Below are positions 1 to 11,888 of a stretch of 64,000 nucleotides of DNA, piece after piece; positions within the stretch are counted from its first letter, which is position 1, and every line of letters begins with the position of its first letter. The stretch is from positions 11,237,088-11,301,087 of the forward strand of contig NC_087071.1 of the NCBI RefSeq assembly GCF_963678635.1, in the 5' to 3' direction. Below the pieces are notes generated by a model, which saw only the letters and a program-made list of their open reading frames with translations, made no database searches and was not told the DNA's origin. Origin of the DNA: Symsagittifera roscoffensis. Lineage: Eukaryota > Xenacoelomorpha > Acoela > Convolutidae. Both the position numbers and the translations under genes were made by a program.

Positions 1-1600
1 ATTGTGAGTCCAAGTGTGACTGCTCAATTTATTTTGGGCTCCGATAAATGGTGTTTTTTTTCGATTTCATTGTTTTCTTCGGAAAACTTAGATAAAAAAC
101 TAGCCGAGCTTGAAATTACCAACCACATAGTGGCGTGCTGTCAAGGTACACTCAGGGGTTGCAAAGCTGCTGTCCAATTATAATTGCTCAAATCCTTATG
201 GGTTTCGTGATTGACGGTTTTTAAGATAAGTTTTTTTTCGAACTAATTTCATAAATCATAAAAAAGCCATATCTCGAAGACCAAAAAACTTGTTTGTTGG
301 CTTTCGAGATATGACTTTTTCATAATTTATGAAATTTTTTTGGAAAAATTCAGACGTAAAAGAACTAACTGAACTTGAAATTCTCAACCCTGTGGTGGGG
401 TGCTCTGAGGGTGCACTCAAGGGTTGCGCAGCTGGCATCCAAACATAGCGGCTCAAATCCTTTTGGTTTTTGAGAAATTACGTTTTTTTATTGTTTCATT
501 TTTTTTTCAAAAAAAAACTTGATATAAGCAAACTAAGCCAAATTTGAGCTTCTCAACTGAATTGTGGGGTATATTCAGGGTAAACTCACGGGTTGCAAAT
601 CTGAAGTCCAAGTATGACTGCTCAAATAATTTTTGTTTTCGAGATATCGCTTTTTTTATTATTTCAATTTTTTTAAAAAGACTAGATATAAACAAACTAA
701 ACCAAACTTAAATTTTTCAACCATATTGTGAGGTATATTCAAGGTACACGTTGTGGTTGCAAATTTTGAGTTCAAGTGTGACTGCTCAAGTTATTTTGGG
801 GTACGATAAATGGCGTTTTTATCCGATTTCAATGTTTTCTTCGGAATACTTAGATGAAAAACTAGCCGAGATTGAAATTACCAACCCTATAGTGAGGTGC
901 TGTCTGTGTACACTCAGGGGCTGCAAAGTTGCTGTCCACTTATGACTGCTCAAATTCGTTGGGTTTCGTGAATGACTGCTTTTGAGCTTTCATTTTTTTT
1001 TCGCCATCTAGCCAAAAAAGCTAACATAACTATCTCAACACTTTGGTACTGGGCTGTAAGGTGGGTACACTCAAGGGTTTCAACTTGTCTCTCCAACTGG
1101 ACTCCTCAAATTATGTTTTTTCCAAAAACTTGAATGTAAAAAACTAACACAACTTCAAGTGCTAACCTTTTTTAAATCCTAACGCTAGTCCTAATGCGAG
1201 GCATTGCAAATCGGCCCTCTAAAAATGACTGATCAGATCCTTTTGGTTTGTGAGATCAGGCAAATTGTACAATTTTTCCTTTTTTTTCAAAATCTTGAAA
1301 TATAAACAAATTAACCGAAATTTTAACTCTCAACACTAATGGTGGTGTTCTGTCAGGGTACAATGCGGTGGTACTGTCAAGGTACAAACCTGTCCTCTAA
1401 TTTTTACAGCTCAAATCTCTATGGTTTCAAAGATAAGGGGTTTCTCGTGATTTTTCAATTCTTTTTCGAAAAATTTTGGAATTAAAAATAGAAACTGATT
1501 TTTAATCCGATTATGGTATGCTGTCAGGGAATAAAATATAGTAACAAATGGGCCCTCTAATTTTCATCAAATAATTTTGACTTTCGAGACAAGGTGTTTT
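1..1600. repeat. Degenerate tandem satellite, ~165-bp period
   Basis: A block containing 'gactgctcaa', a T-rich run, 'aaactagccga..tgaaattaccaaccc', 'tggggtgctgtcagggtacactcaagggttgcaaa' (motifs given loosely) recurs in direct orientation. The 'gctcaa'-like anchor falls near 22, 184, 450, 618, 780, 945, 1100, 1228, 1410 and 1565, mostly 155-168 bp apart. The copies are strongly diverged and the array starts before the window. Short ORFs inside it are shadows of the repeat. It fades out near 1600. Confidence 0.8.
246..335. repeat. Hairpin embedded in one satellite unit
   Basis: Arms 246-279 and 301-335 are inverted copies ('atttcataaatcat...' against '...cataatttatgaaat') with a ~21-nt loop. 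This satellite unit is ~100 bp longer than its neighbours, so the hairpin looks like a small fold-back insertion. Confidence 0.6.
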
Positions 1601-4600
1601 TTTTCTGAAAAAAAAACTCAGATAACTGAGCCCAGTTTATATTGACGGTTGCATTAAATATCGCTGTACTAGTACACTTTTCAAGAAGTGCTTTCTCAAC
1701 GTTCAGCGATCTATTTGAAGCACCTTAGTTGCAATTCAAGCGCTAGTTTTTTCAAGGGTTGGCCAGCCTAGATTGATGCAGACAGTTAGTTCTAAATGGG
1801 TCAACTTGGAAGGGGTGATGCTTTTCTGAAGTGGGTGAGGTCTACAAACGTGCAACTTAAGGGAAAACTACAATCGAAATATGAAATCTATTTCTTGGAT
1901 TCTTGGGAACCGTGATACTACTGCCATGCATGACCATACTGCCATGCTTTACTGCTCCTGACTGGTTTACAGAATGGTCAAGTTTTACCTCATTGATGGT
2001 TAATTGTCTTCTTGCTTAATTACTGAATACCAAATGCCAAATGTTGGACTGGTGTTTCAAATGTATTACGCCTGAAATGTCCGACAGACGTATGCATATC
2101 TGAGGCCAAGTCCTACGATTTTTTATAAAGCCAGGTACTTAGATGATTTGAATTTTCGGCTCTGAAATGTTCACCTTTATTGTAATTGATCAATTTTTCA
2201 ACTGCTCACGATGAATTGGCGGTTGCGTTTTCATAAAGATATACTCTCTGAAACAGATTTTTTCCCCGAAAAAGTCCAGTGTTTCGGGACAGTTTTGGTT
2301 TTGTTTTAAATGGTTAAAGATTACATAAAAGAGTGAGCTCTTGGAAGAAAAGATCGCATGAAAACAGTAAGTTGTCATAGCAACTTAAAGCTTGACAGTC
2401 GAAAATGTAATAATGTATGTGTAAAAAAATTTTATCATGCTTTCTGATTTTCGTTTACTGTTTCATGCATATTCGCTTTATATTAGTGATTCGAAGAAAA
2501 ATTATAATAAAAAATATAAATTTTACATTGAGCTTATATATTTTGGTGCTTCTGTTTAGCCTGTCATTTGATACAAAACGCTTTTCCGTTTTCAAATTAT
2601 GCTGTAAGCCGCTAAAAACTTTGATCAGTAAAGGTAGAGATCATTTTGGGTCCTTGGTTGATGACCACACTCACAGGCTCAAAAACATCCCTGAATACCT
2701 TGATGCAAATCGGGTTTTTGAATTCTGTACATTTATCATTCTGTACACAATGATAAATGTACACCTTATCTGCTGAAAAAGACGTAAATAGCACTATTCT
2801 AATACGAACTCTTCAGTTGCACAACACCGCGTGTTTTCTCAGAAGAACTATCTGTTCCCAGAATGGTCAAATGTAAGATCATGAGTGACGTTTTAGCTTC
2901 GTGCTTTATCAATTGAACTTAAACGCGAATTGACTTTCCTCTATTGGCGTAAATATAACTCCCCAAATTTATCCCATATGTCTTGGGTTCGCTTGCATTT
3001 TTCAGAGATTACATTTTTGGCCTCGGTTGATTTGCTATATTCATTGTAATTTTTTTTTATTGTAAATGGTTTGCTCATTTTAAAGGATGCAATATAGTTG
3101 TTTTTGTAGTATTTCGGAAAAAATTTATACCTCGGTGAAGTTTGTACCATGCAAAATAAATTAAAATTTTACGAGTTAAGGTAAACAGTTTTTTTTTCTG
3201 AAAAAAGATCGCACTCTTAGAGTAATAATCAATCAGATTGAACTGTCAATTTAGAAATTCAATAATTACCTTTACCAATAATTAACAAAAAATTTGATCG
3301 ATATTAGTTTTCTTCACAGGAATCATCCCCTGACTCATTCATATACTGGCCTTTCTGTTGCAACAGAAATATTTTGAACTTATTAGCATATAAAATATCC
3401 GGCCTACGATTTCATAATACTTCTTTTTTATCAGTTTTTTGTGGCTTAATAGTTATCAGCTTATTTTAATTTGACTTAGTGCGTCTTACTGCGTCGTTTA
3501 ATTACCAAAAAAAATTGCGCGTGTGTTTGTTCTGAGGGGAGGAGGGCTTAAAATGTTTCCATTAGTTTAGAATTTGATTTAGGGTTAAGGGTTTCTGCCA
3601 GGTCTTTTCGACTCTGTAACCGCTTGGTAATTACGCTTGCGATTAGTAGGTTTATTTTTTTTAGGTTTAAAAACTTGGTGGACAGAACCACTAAATTCAC
3701 TAGTATCTTGGTTCATAACGATTTCAAACTTCTATGCGCTCCCAGCCAATTTAGCCTGGAGGTAACGAATAGGCTGTGGACGACAATAGTCCCGCGCTCG
3801 AATCTGACCCGGACCTGTTTATTCCAAACGGGAATTTTTCTTTTTCAAAAAAAAACTTTCGGCCAATTTTTTGTCTGCTTATCTGTTGTCGGGTTAGTTG
3901 TCTAATCTTGGAATAGTTTTTTTTCTGCGCGCATTTTGCCCTTTAGTTGATTTTACCGTTTGATTTACTTCTGCAAAATTGGTTTGAAGTTAGTTTTTTG
4001 ACTCCTTAATTGCTTTGAGTGTGCTTAAAGACGGGTCTACTAATAAAAACTATAACTAGGAGCTTTTTCGGATGTTTTAAGGATCCGTCCTGAAAAGTCA
4101 CTTGAATTTGTTAGTTTGCTGAATTTATTTCTTAAAATATTTTCACAGTGTTTTAGCAAGAACTATTTACAATTGAAATGTAAGCAAGCAATGATTAAAC
4201 ACCTTTTTATAATAGCATTATTTGTTAGATATAAATTTGTTTCATTCAAAAGAAAACAGAAATGACACGCTCTGCGAAAATTGAGCTGTTTGGTTGGAGT
4301 TTAAAAAAGAATTATCAACAAAATGCACGCTGTGAGAAACGAGAAGCCAGATGTGTGTTTTGACAGAATACCTTTGACAAAACACACTATTCAACTATTT
4401 TGAGCATCAATTGAATGATTTAAATGTAATCTGTTTGAGCAAGATTGGATCGGTTTAGCACAAAGTCAAGTTTCAAGTGGAATCAAATGAAACTCAATCT
4501 TAGAGAAATTCGATGCTTCATCATCATTTTATAGTCAACTCCTCCAATTTGAGAAGCTATGCAGTCATTTATAACAACCTCCGACGCAATATCACGCTAG

Positions 4601-5895
4601 ATTTAAAGGGAAGTCGTTAAATAAATAGTCGTTAGCTGAAAAAATAATCATTAAGAAATGAAGCATGGAACTCCCAGAAGATGAGGCAAAGACAGAATTG
4701 CAAAAATAAGTATCAAACTTTATCATTTATAAAGTATCAATTTTTCATCAAGCATAGGGAAAATACACTTTAAAAACAGTTTGAGTTAAGAACAATCAAT
4801 TTGAGAGGCATCGAATTGCGGAGAAAATGAGACATCTTTTATGACATATTTTTTAACGGTTACGAAAACTTGGGACAATTTACCTCAACTATGGATTCCA
4901 AATTTCCGGTAAATTATTTTAAAAAATAATGTAATTCGAGACGCTCCTAACCGAAAAAGCAAGCTTTCCTATCAACGCACACAGTTGAAGTGGCGTATTA
5001 AACAGCAATGCTACCGCTAGCCCGTAGACGAAACTTGGTCTGGCTCATACCAACCTTCAGGCTCATTTGGTTATGCTAGATCAATTTCAGAGAAGGTTAT
5101 CGGTTTATCGGTTTCTCATAATGACCCTGAAGCATTATTCTTCTGAGCCAAGCTATGAGCAAGCGTCCAAGCAACTTGCAAGAAATAGTGTGGTAGACTG
5201 AAATTTAGTAGTTTGCCGATTCGAGTACCCAACCCCATGAATTTACTATCCTGAAAAACTTAGTCAAAGAATAATCTGGTTCCATTCAACCGTTTTTCCG
5301 CTTCTTTTCGCCTTAATTTGAATCAGACTTGGTTAAGTATAGCCGCCCTTCGGAGCTTGCTTTGATTTGACTTTCAAAAATTGTGAGTAATTGTGAGCTC
5401 CAGTGAAAATATACCATGGAAAGAATAAATTATAGCTTATTGGAGAAGTAGTTTTTTTCGCTCATATTTTGACTGCGAGACTGCAGTGGCCGTAGGAAAA
5501 ACAAAGCCACCTTTCGCGAGACCGAATGTTTGAACTTCAAAAAAAACCACTAAAAATTTTTTAGGCCTACGTCTATAATTGAGGCTATCAATCTAATACG
5601 TTATCTAAGGATTGGTATGAATTTTTATCTGCCTCTTATTCATAGCGTTTCGAAAAATTGTGCCTCATCTTGTGATCTTGTGCAGAGAGTCATTGACAAT
5701 AATCCCAGTTAAATTTTCAAACTCGAACCAAACTCTTTGAACTAGTGTAGGCTGATTTGTCATGTTTAGAGTCGAATAGATAAAAAAAAGCTATTTTTTG
5801 TCTCGAAGAATAAATCTGAACAATTTTGCTAAAAAGACTATCGTTTTTTTTTGTTCCAGCAGCTCCCTTTTGTGGAAAAAAGTTCTGGCTGAAGC
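1601..5895. other. Stretch without a supportable gene
   Basis: AT-rich sequence with only short ORFs. The longest are a hydrophobic 119-codon frame at 2417-2776 (plus) and a 69-codon Lys/Tyr-rich frame at 2941-3150 (minus). Neither shows a recognisable domain, splice context or composition that sets it apart from chance. The only clear structure is the hairpin at 2726-2763. Confidence 0.5.
2726..2763. repeat. Perfect 15-bp-arm hairpin
   Basis: 'tgtacatttatcatt' (2726-2740) and 'aatgataaatgtaca' (2749-2763) are exact reverse complements around an 8-nt loop. Confidence 0.7.
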
Positions 5896-6245
5896 CTAAT
5901 CTTGAAAGGCTTCAAATTGATCGCGGTGCAAGTAGTTCAAAATTAATATATCATAAAAAATGTTGACTTTGAATTCGGGATCATCTGGTTTTGGATACGC
6001 AAGAATGAAATCGGGGTGTTCTTTTGTCTCTATTATGTCTTGATTTGCCATATCTTCTTTTTGTTGTGGTTTGTTCTCTTATATGTGGTTCGACCACTTT
6101 TAAGTTGATTGTCAATTTTAGCTATCCAATTGCCCAACTCAAAATTAGCTTCTCCTGGAATTTTTTGCTCTGATGGTGCCATATCATAAAAGGCTATCAA
6201 AGTTTCGTGGATCATCTTTATGTCTGTTGTGGTGGGCCTTAACAC
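5896..6245 (-). CDS. Two overlapping small ORFs, unrecognised
   Basis: On the minus strand an ORF runs from 6245 (possibly from a splice acceptor-like 'acaaatag' near 6270) to a stop at 6033, giving about 70 residues that look protein-like (charged, with an Asp/Ile-rich start). A second ORF starts at an ATG at 6051-6049 inside the end of the first and runs 51 codons to a TAG at 5898-5896. I do not recognise either. They lie just upstream of, and opposite to, the virus-like genes at 6427-7332, so they could be remnants of the same element or an unrelated exon pair. No promoter is visible. Confidence 0.3.
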
Positions 6246-6426
6246 TGCTTTTGGATCATTTATTTTAACCTATTTGTAAATATTATAGACGATTGAACAA
6301 TAAATATCGCGACATTGTTAAATGCCGTCTGAACAAAAAAATCTAGTGTTAAGAAAGGCACATAGTTGGAAGGCGAGTTCGAAGAATTATTTACTAAACG
6401 TGAAATCATCAAACAAAACACTCACA

Positions 6427-7025
6427 ATGAACAAAAAAGAGAGTGCCGAAAAGAACTAATTTGATGAGTCTACTGTACATTTGATTTCAACAGCATCCTT
6501 GGATTTTTTTGGCCACTTTCAGAATTTTAATTTAAAAAAATAGCATTAGATAAAGATTGGAGAGTTGCTTTCTCAGAAATGGTGTTCCCAGTAAAATTAA
6601 ACAATTTTACTGATAAGGAAATTAAGGATTTCGGAGCATCCGAAGTAGTAACTCGTTAAACCCGATTCTGGCAATCGGAATACAATTTCCAGGCCCTATT
6701 ATGGCAAAAAAAATATCAAATCAGGATATCAAAAACACTTTCATAGATCAATTGATCAATGAGGATAAAATTAAAACTCAAAACAAAGTTTATTGCGATG
6801 CAAATCCTCGAGAAATTACAAAAAATTGGTTACGCCTGCAACATTGAACCTAATCATCGAAGAAACTTCACCAACTTGGACTTCAAAAAGTTTTTCAGTT
6901 CAGTTGTACAATCAATATTGGAACAACTACCCACAGGAACCGGAATTCTGGCTAACTTTAGTTTTTGCAGGAATTGACAAAGTTATGCTGACTCTAGAAT
7001 TAAAGCACTCTGATTGGAAACCAGT
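6427..7025 (+). pseudogene. Penton-like structural protein of a Polinton/adintovirus-like element (broken)
   Basis: The frame opens with ATG at 6427 and soon meets a TAA at 6457, then reads on through 'LISTASLDFF', a frameshift near 6535, 'DWRVAFSEM' and 'NNFTD', and after further frameshifts ends around 'NFTNLDFKKFFSSVV'. The layout matches the minus-strand copy at 32710-33580: a short Ser-rich start, then 'WRVAL', then 'NNVTD', then a C-terminal 'NLDFKK..' segment. In virus-like elements this protein precedes a small basic protein, and that is the case here. The family assignment (minor capsid/penton-like) comes from its place in the gene set and from memory of the family. Several stops and frameshifts make it non-functional. 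Confidence 0.55.
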
Positions 7026-7029
7026 GCAA

Positions 7030-7332
7030 AAATTTCATGCAAAGCAAGCTTCATTTCCTCATTTTTCTAGACAACAAAGACAACGTGGCTTGTGATTCGG
7101 CGCTTTGGCTGCTGGTATTGGTCGTGTTGCTGTACCGTTTGCACGGCGGGCTATTCTACCGGCTGCAAAAAAATTGGGCAGAGAAATTGTGATGAGTGTA
7201 GCACCTGAACTGACTGACGTTGCTACGAAAAAGAAGTTTCCTGAGCAAGCATTGAAAAACAATGTCACAAAAACTGCAATAAAACATCTCAGTGGTCGTA
7301 GACGTCGACGAAAGACACCACTGAATGGATAA
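7030..7332 (+). pseudogene. Small basic 'GFGALA' protein of a virus-like element (one nonsense codon)
   Basis: About 100 residues beginning around 'FPHFSRQQRQRG', followed by 'FGALAAGIGRV', a predicted helix rich in Ala/Arg/Pro, and an Arg-rich tail ending at TAA 7330-7332. A TGA at 7093-7095 stands where the two other copies in this window have Gly (GGA to TGA), so a single base change breaks it. Parallel copies are at 32451-32702 and 53345-53560, each directly after a penton-like gene. The Gly-rich start and basic tail suggest a core or minor capsid role, which is inference. BEL gag sequence starts immediately after its stop, in the same reading frame. Confidence 0.65.
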
Positions 7333-7344
7333 GGAAGAAGAAGA

Positions 7345-8640
7345 TCAGTAGGAGCACGAAAAAAAATAAAAAAACGCCTAGTAACCAAATACCACAATGA
7401 AGCAAACACGATCGTTCAAAATTGCGGAACTCTTGATGAAACTGGAGTAGCAAGACTTGAGCAACTGGAAATAAACATCCGCAAGAAACAGGACTAGCTC
7501 TCAAACTCTAATAGCAAGATACAGGAACTGATCACAGATGAACAGCCATTAGACGATGAGATCCAGGAAGCAGAAGATTTGGACGATAACTATGGACAGT
7601 ATGTTCATCAAATTCAGCAGTTTCTTCAAAAACCCAAAACACCGACAGGAGTTTCTACACGTACGAGCTTGATCTATAGATGTGAAAGTGAACTTACCAA
7701 AACTAATTTTGCCTGTTTTCTCTGTTGGATACCTGGAATGGAAATTGTTCTTCGACTTGTTCAAAAGAGCTGTGATTGACAACACGAGACTGACAAAGAG
7801 CCAAAAGCTACAGCACTTGAAATTTTCTCTGACTGGAGACGCAGACCAACTACTACATTCCATAACGATAACGGACGACAATTTTGACATTGCCATTGAC
7901 ATTCTGGAGAACCGATACGACAACAAACGTTTGATTTTGCTATCGGATTTGCACGAAATCTTCAGGCAGCGTTCGTTAACAACCGAAAACTCCAAAGTTC
8001 TTCGAACTCTCATAGAAACAACAGAGGAACACCGACTCGCTTTGCTTAACCATGGACAACCAGTGGGTCAACAGGATATTTCTTTGGTTGCCTTCTGACG
8101 GAACGACCTCCCATTGAAACACGGAAAGCTTGGGAAATTTCTAGACCAGGAAAGGAACCTCAGCGATACGATCAGCTTAGAAAAATTCTCAGAGAAAGAT
8201 GCCAAGCTCTTGAAACATCATCTTTGCGATCGACGTCGGTTGGTAATCAACAGCTCGACAGGAAAGGAAGTAACGTGACACCACGCTTCAGACAAATCTA
8301 GCTACAACAGACAAGGACGAATGCGAATGTTGTGGAAAGAACCACCTGATCTACCGATGCGACATCTTCAAAAATCTGTCAATCAAAGACAGATCTCAAC
8401 TGATCAAAGTCAAGCAGTTGTGCTTCAACTGTTTTCGACCTGGACATCGAAGTGAGGATTGTTCTGGGTCTCGATGCAAAGAATGTGGACAGAAGCACAA
8501 CACTCTTCTTCATCGAGAGCAAAATTTTTTTGCGAAAAACCAAACACTGGAACACAGCAGACTTCAGCAAAGGTTGAGAAAGACGACAAAAAATTTACCG
8601 GAGCAGCAACTCATGAAAAATCTCAGCAGTTTTCCTACAA
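7345..8640 (+). pseudogene. BEL/Pao gag
   Basis: N-terminal charged helical region (from about 7345, 'KKIKKRLVTK' then 'GVARLEQLEINI'), an in-frame TAG near 7495, then after a frameshift the DUF1759-like block at 7682-8098 ('LPKLILPVF', 'LEWKLFFDLFKRAV', 'IDILENRYDN'). Downstream, in another frame (about 8310-8520), are three zinc-binding motifs: 'CECCGKNHLIYRC', 'CFNCFRPGHRSEDC' and 'CKECGQKHNTLLH'. Gag forms the retrotransposon particle and binds RNA. The initiator Met is not evident, consistent with a lost 5' end. Stops and frameshifts make it a pseudogene. Confidence 0.8.
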
Positions 8641-9235
8641 AATGCTATCATTCCACTCGAGATCAACGGAAAAATTTTTCAAGTTCGAGGAGTATTGGAT
8701 TCATCATCACAGAACAATCTGATAACAGAAGCAGCTGTTCAACGTTTACAGATACGCAGACAGAAGCAGACAGCAAGGATTTGCGGAGTTGGAGGAGAGG
8801 AAGTTTGCGACAACAAGGGACAAGTTCATCTACTCATCCGGTTCTCAGACAATTAACCAGTCTCAATAACAGCATCGATTCTTCAAAAGCTAACCAATAC
8901 TTTGCCTTCGAGACGAATCAACATTAACATTGGACAACAGTGAAAAAAATACAATTGGCTCATCCCGGTTTCAGCGATCAACAGGAAATTGACATGATCA
9001 TTTTAGCAGCACACTACGAGGGTCTGATGTTTGGAAACAATAGAATCAAGGAACAGACAGGTTCAATTTATTATCGACTCTCAGTTTTTAGCTGGCTTTT
9101 AATTGGACAACAAAACAGCGAAAACGTACTTGCATCACTACAACAGACATTTCTTGTCAGCGACGAAAGCAACACAATTTTTCAACAATTTTGGTAAATT
9201 GAGGAAGTTCCAGAAAAAAAATTGTGGACACGAGG
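8641..9235 (+). pseudogene. BEL/Pao aspartic protease region
   Basis: In the frame starting near 8641 the sequence reads 'GKIFQVRGVLDSSSQNNLI', the retroviral-type protease active-site loop. The catalytic D-S/T-G is present as D-S-S, so Gly is replaced by Ser. A 'GVGGEEV' flap-like stretch follows, and then the link to pol at 8940-9197 ('LAHPGFSDQQEIDM', 'FSWLLIGQ'). The segment cleaves Gag-Pol in intact elements. Changes of frame at about 8920 and 9197 interrupt it. Confidence 0.65.
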
Positions 9236-10075
9236 GTAGCTTAAATGTGAGGAACACTTCAAATTAACAACTAAACGCAGGCCAGATGGACGATTTGTGG
9301 TAAAATTGTCATACTAAGAAGAAGTTGGACTACTTGGAGTCACACTTTGGCAGGCTCGCAGACGACTACGTAGGTTACTGTTTCGTTTGGAACGGAACAC
9401 TGAGCTCTACAAGAAGTACAATAACTTCATCAACGAGGTTTTTAACCTAAGCCATATGGAGGAAATTCCAGACAACGAGTTGGTACGACTGCACTACAAC
9501 GGTTTCTACATGCAACACCATTGCGTTTTCAAGGATTCAAGCACGACAACAAAACTTCGAGTGGTTTTAGGAGCATCAGCAAAGACGACATCTGGAATAT
9601 CACTCAACAACAAACTGATGGGTGGACCTGCCGTTCAGAAAGACCTCTTCAGCATTCTAATTTGATTCCGAATGCATCAGGTAGCACTTTCAACCGACAT
9701 TTCGAAAATGTACCGCCAGGTGGAGTTGGAAGAAGAAGATAGAGACTATCATCAAATGTTGTGGAAATATCAAATTTCGACAGAGGTTTGGCACTACCGA
9801 ATGACCAGAGTTACGTACAGAATTGCTTCTTCAGCCTTTCATTCGATAAGACCTCTTCAAGTGCTTGCTGAAGTAAGTGACGACGACTCATTTAGGATAG
9901 CAACACTCAACGACATGTACGTAGACGACCTTCTATCAGGATTCTCAGATACTGAATCAGCTATTCAACTACAGGATGGGTTCATCAAAATACTCGGTTA
10001 AACTGGATTTGAAATTTGCAAATTGACATCAAACGACACTAAGCTAGTAGAATGACTCCCAGTGCAATATCGAGA
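9236..10075 (+). pseudogene. BEL/Pao reverse transcriptase (left copy)
   Basis: The RT fingers and palm run from 'RRPDGRFVVKL' (about 9270) through 'LRVVLGASAKTTSG' (about 9560), 'ALSTDISKMY', 'WHYRMTRVTY' to the catalytic 'YVDDLL' near 9918. The YVDD box is intact here, whereas the right copy has CVED. A stop near 9663 and others split the domain. It copies element RNA into cDNA. The inverted repeat with the right arm begins inside this domain, near 9510. Confidence 0.85.
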
Positions 10076-10195
10076 AGCAGCAGACCAAATGAAAACAAAA
10101 GGGACAAGTATGTCATCAAAACACTTGGAATCGAATGAAACCCAAGGCCAGATCTTTTTAGTGTAGCATTTAAATTAAGCGATTAGATTCCCGTG

Positions 10196-11160
10196 ACCAA
10201 ACGACAAAAACTCTCAGAAGTCACGAGACTCTATGACCCCCCTGGATGGCTTTCGCCTACGACTATTCAACTGAAATCATTCATACAACTCATGTGGATG
10301 GACAAGATTTCGTGGGATCGAACGATATCAGTCACACTACAGGAACACTATGGACGCCTTTGACAGCAGCTTAAGGAACTGGAAGACAACAAGTTGTCTC
10401 GCCGAGTTCTTCTAGCGCAGACAAACAAAGACCTTCAACTTCATGTTTTCTGTGACGCGTCAACTACAGCACATGCAGCTGTCGTGTATATGCGACAAGA
10501 AACCAGCGAAGGTACCACACTCGTCAAAATATTGACTGCAAAAATACGAGTTGCGCCTATTGAATGCATTTGTGTCCTACGCATGGAACTTTGTGCAGCA
10601 CTTCGTGGCTCGAAACTAGTGGAAGCAACTCTAGCCAACATCAGTGACAAACGGTTTATCATTTAAACTGTTTTCGCATGGACCGACTCTCAAGTTACTA
10701 TTGCGTGGTTACGAGAATTTCCTCGCAATTGGTAGACTTTCGTTGTTAATTGAGTAGCAAAAAATCAACAAATTCTACCAGCCGAAAAATGGAATTTTGT
10801 GCCGACGAAAGACAACCTAGCTGATTGTGTTTCTCGGGGAATTCCATTATCAGCTCTAGCAAAACATGAATTTTGGTGGAACAGACCAACATGGCTCTCA
10901 CAGTCAACAGACAACTGGGCGAGAGCAGAATTAATCCCTGCGGAGACGACACAACAAGAAACCAGAACAATTGAAGACAGCGGATCTGTTACAATGGTGA
11001 CAGTGGAAAAAGAGAACAGAGTCTTAGATCTTTTGACCAGGTTTTCAGGGCTTTCAAAGATTGTCTGGATTTTAGGCTACGTCAAGAGATTTGTTAAAAA
11101 CTACAGAGGTCATAACATAGTTCAAAAGGCAGTTCAAAACGTAGCACATGCACCAACTGC
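10196..11160 (+). pseudogene. BEL/Pao RNase H and connection region (left copy)
   Basis: Begins with 'KRQKLSEVTRLYDPPGWLSP', typical of the BEL connection after RT, then the RNase H core 'LHVFCDASTTAHAAVVYM', 'LRMELCAALRGSKLVE' and 'FAWTDSQVTIAWL'. The catalytic acidic residues Asp (CDAS), Glu (MELCA) and Asp (TDSQ) are all readable. 'NLADCVSRGI' follows. Stops near 10360, 10664 and 10730 break it. The segment ends where a Gly/Thr-rich insertion begins. Confidence 0.8.
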
Positions 11161-11800
11161 TACATGAGGTATTCGGACTCCACATGGCATTGAAAGAAGG
11201 TTACGTTTGGGGACAGAAGAAAGCGACGATGCCGGGGAAAGTTATGATACAAAAACAGATGTCGGTACAGGGATAGGTTTTGGTACTGAGAATAATGGTA
11301 AAACTCAAGGGAAAACAAAATTGATACCAGGTTTGGTAATGGTAAAAACGTAAGATTGCAGACGTTTAGTTACCGGGATGGTGTTGGGAGGTTAGGTACA
11401 TGGAGAGGAAAAAAAATGAAGAGCGGGAAAGTTATGGTAAAAAAACAAGTGTTGGTACGGGAGTAGGTTTTGGTATTAAGTGTAATCGCAAAAACTCAAT
11501 GAAAAATTATAAGGAAACTGAGGAAACCCAGAAAAGTATTTGTACAGGGGCAGGTATTTGTGCAATGGTTGATATTGGTAAAGGTAAAAGTCTGAATAGT
11601 GGTAACGCATTAATACTGGATGCTAGTAAGGGTACAGGGACAAGACCCGATGATAGAACAGGTGCGGGTACTGATTTGGATACAAACGCGAATTCTGTTA
11701 GTGCCACTGATTATCATTCTGGTAAAGGTGCCGGTAGGGAAATTGGAGGTAAAGGAACGGGATGGGATAGATGATGCTTTGGGGAAACTGGACTGCAGGT
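11160..11800 (+). repeat. Gly/Thr-rich repetitive insertion inside BEL pol
   Basis: Between RNase H and integrase sits ~640 bp of 'ggtacaggg..ggtttt', 'ggtacgggagtaggt'-type sequence. One frame (11400-11774) reads as decayed GT/G repeats such as 'VGTGVGFG' and 'GKGAGREIGGKGTG'. Part of it is an imperfect duplication: about 11217-11330 is repeated at about 11415-11530. BEL pol normally runs from RNase H to the integrase zinc-binding region without such a segment. The same insertion is in the right copy (about 27530-28250), so it predates the inverted duplication. Confidence 0.7.
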
Positions 11801-11888
11801 TTCGCATCAATCGCTAACCGCGCGAAGGCAACAATTCCATCGATCAGTAACTCAGGAAGCAAAAATAACGTCAGCAAACTGACGACTC

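Noticed and set aside
7059-7504. Minus-strand hydrophobic frames opposite GFGALA and gag
   Set aside because: Shadows of Arg/Lys-rich plus-strand codons.
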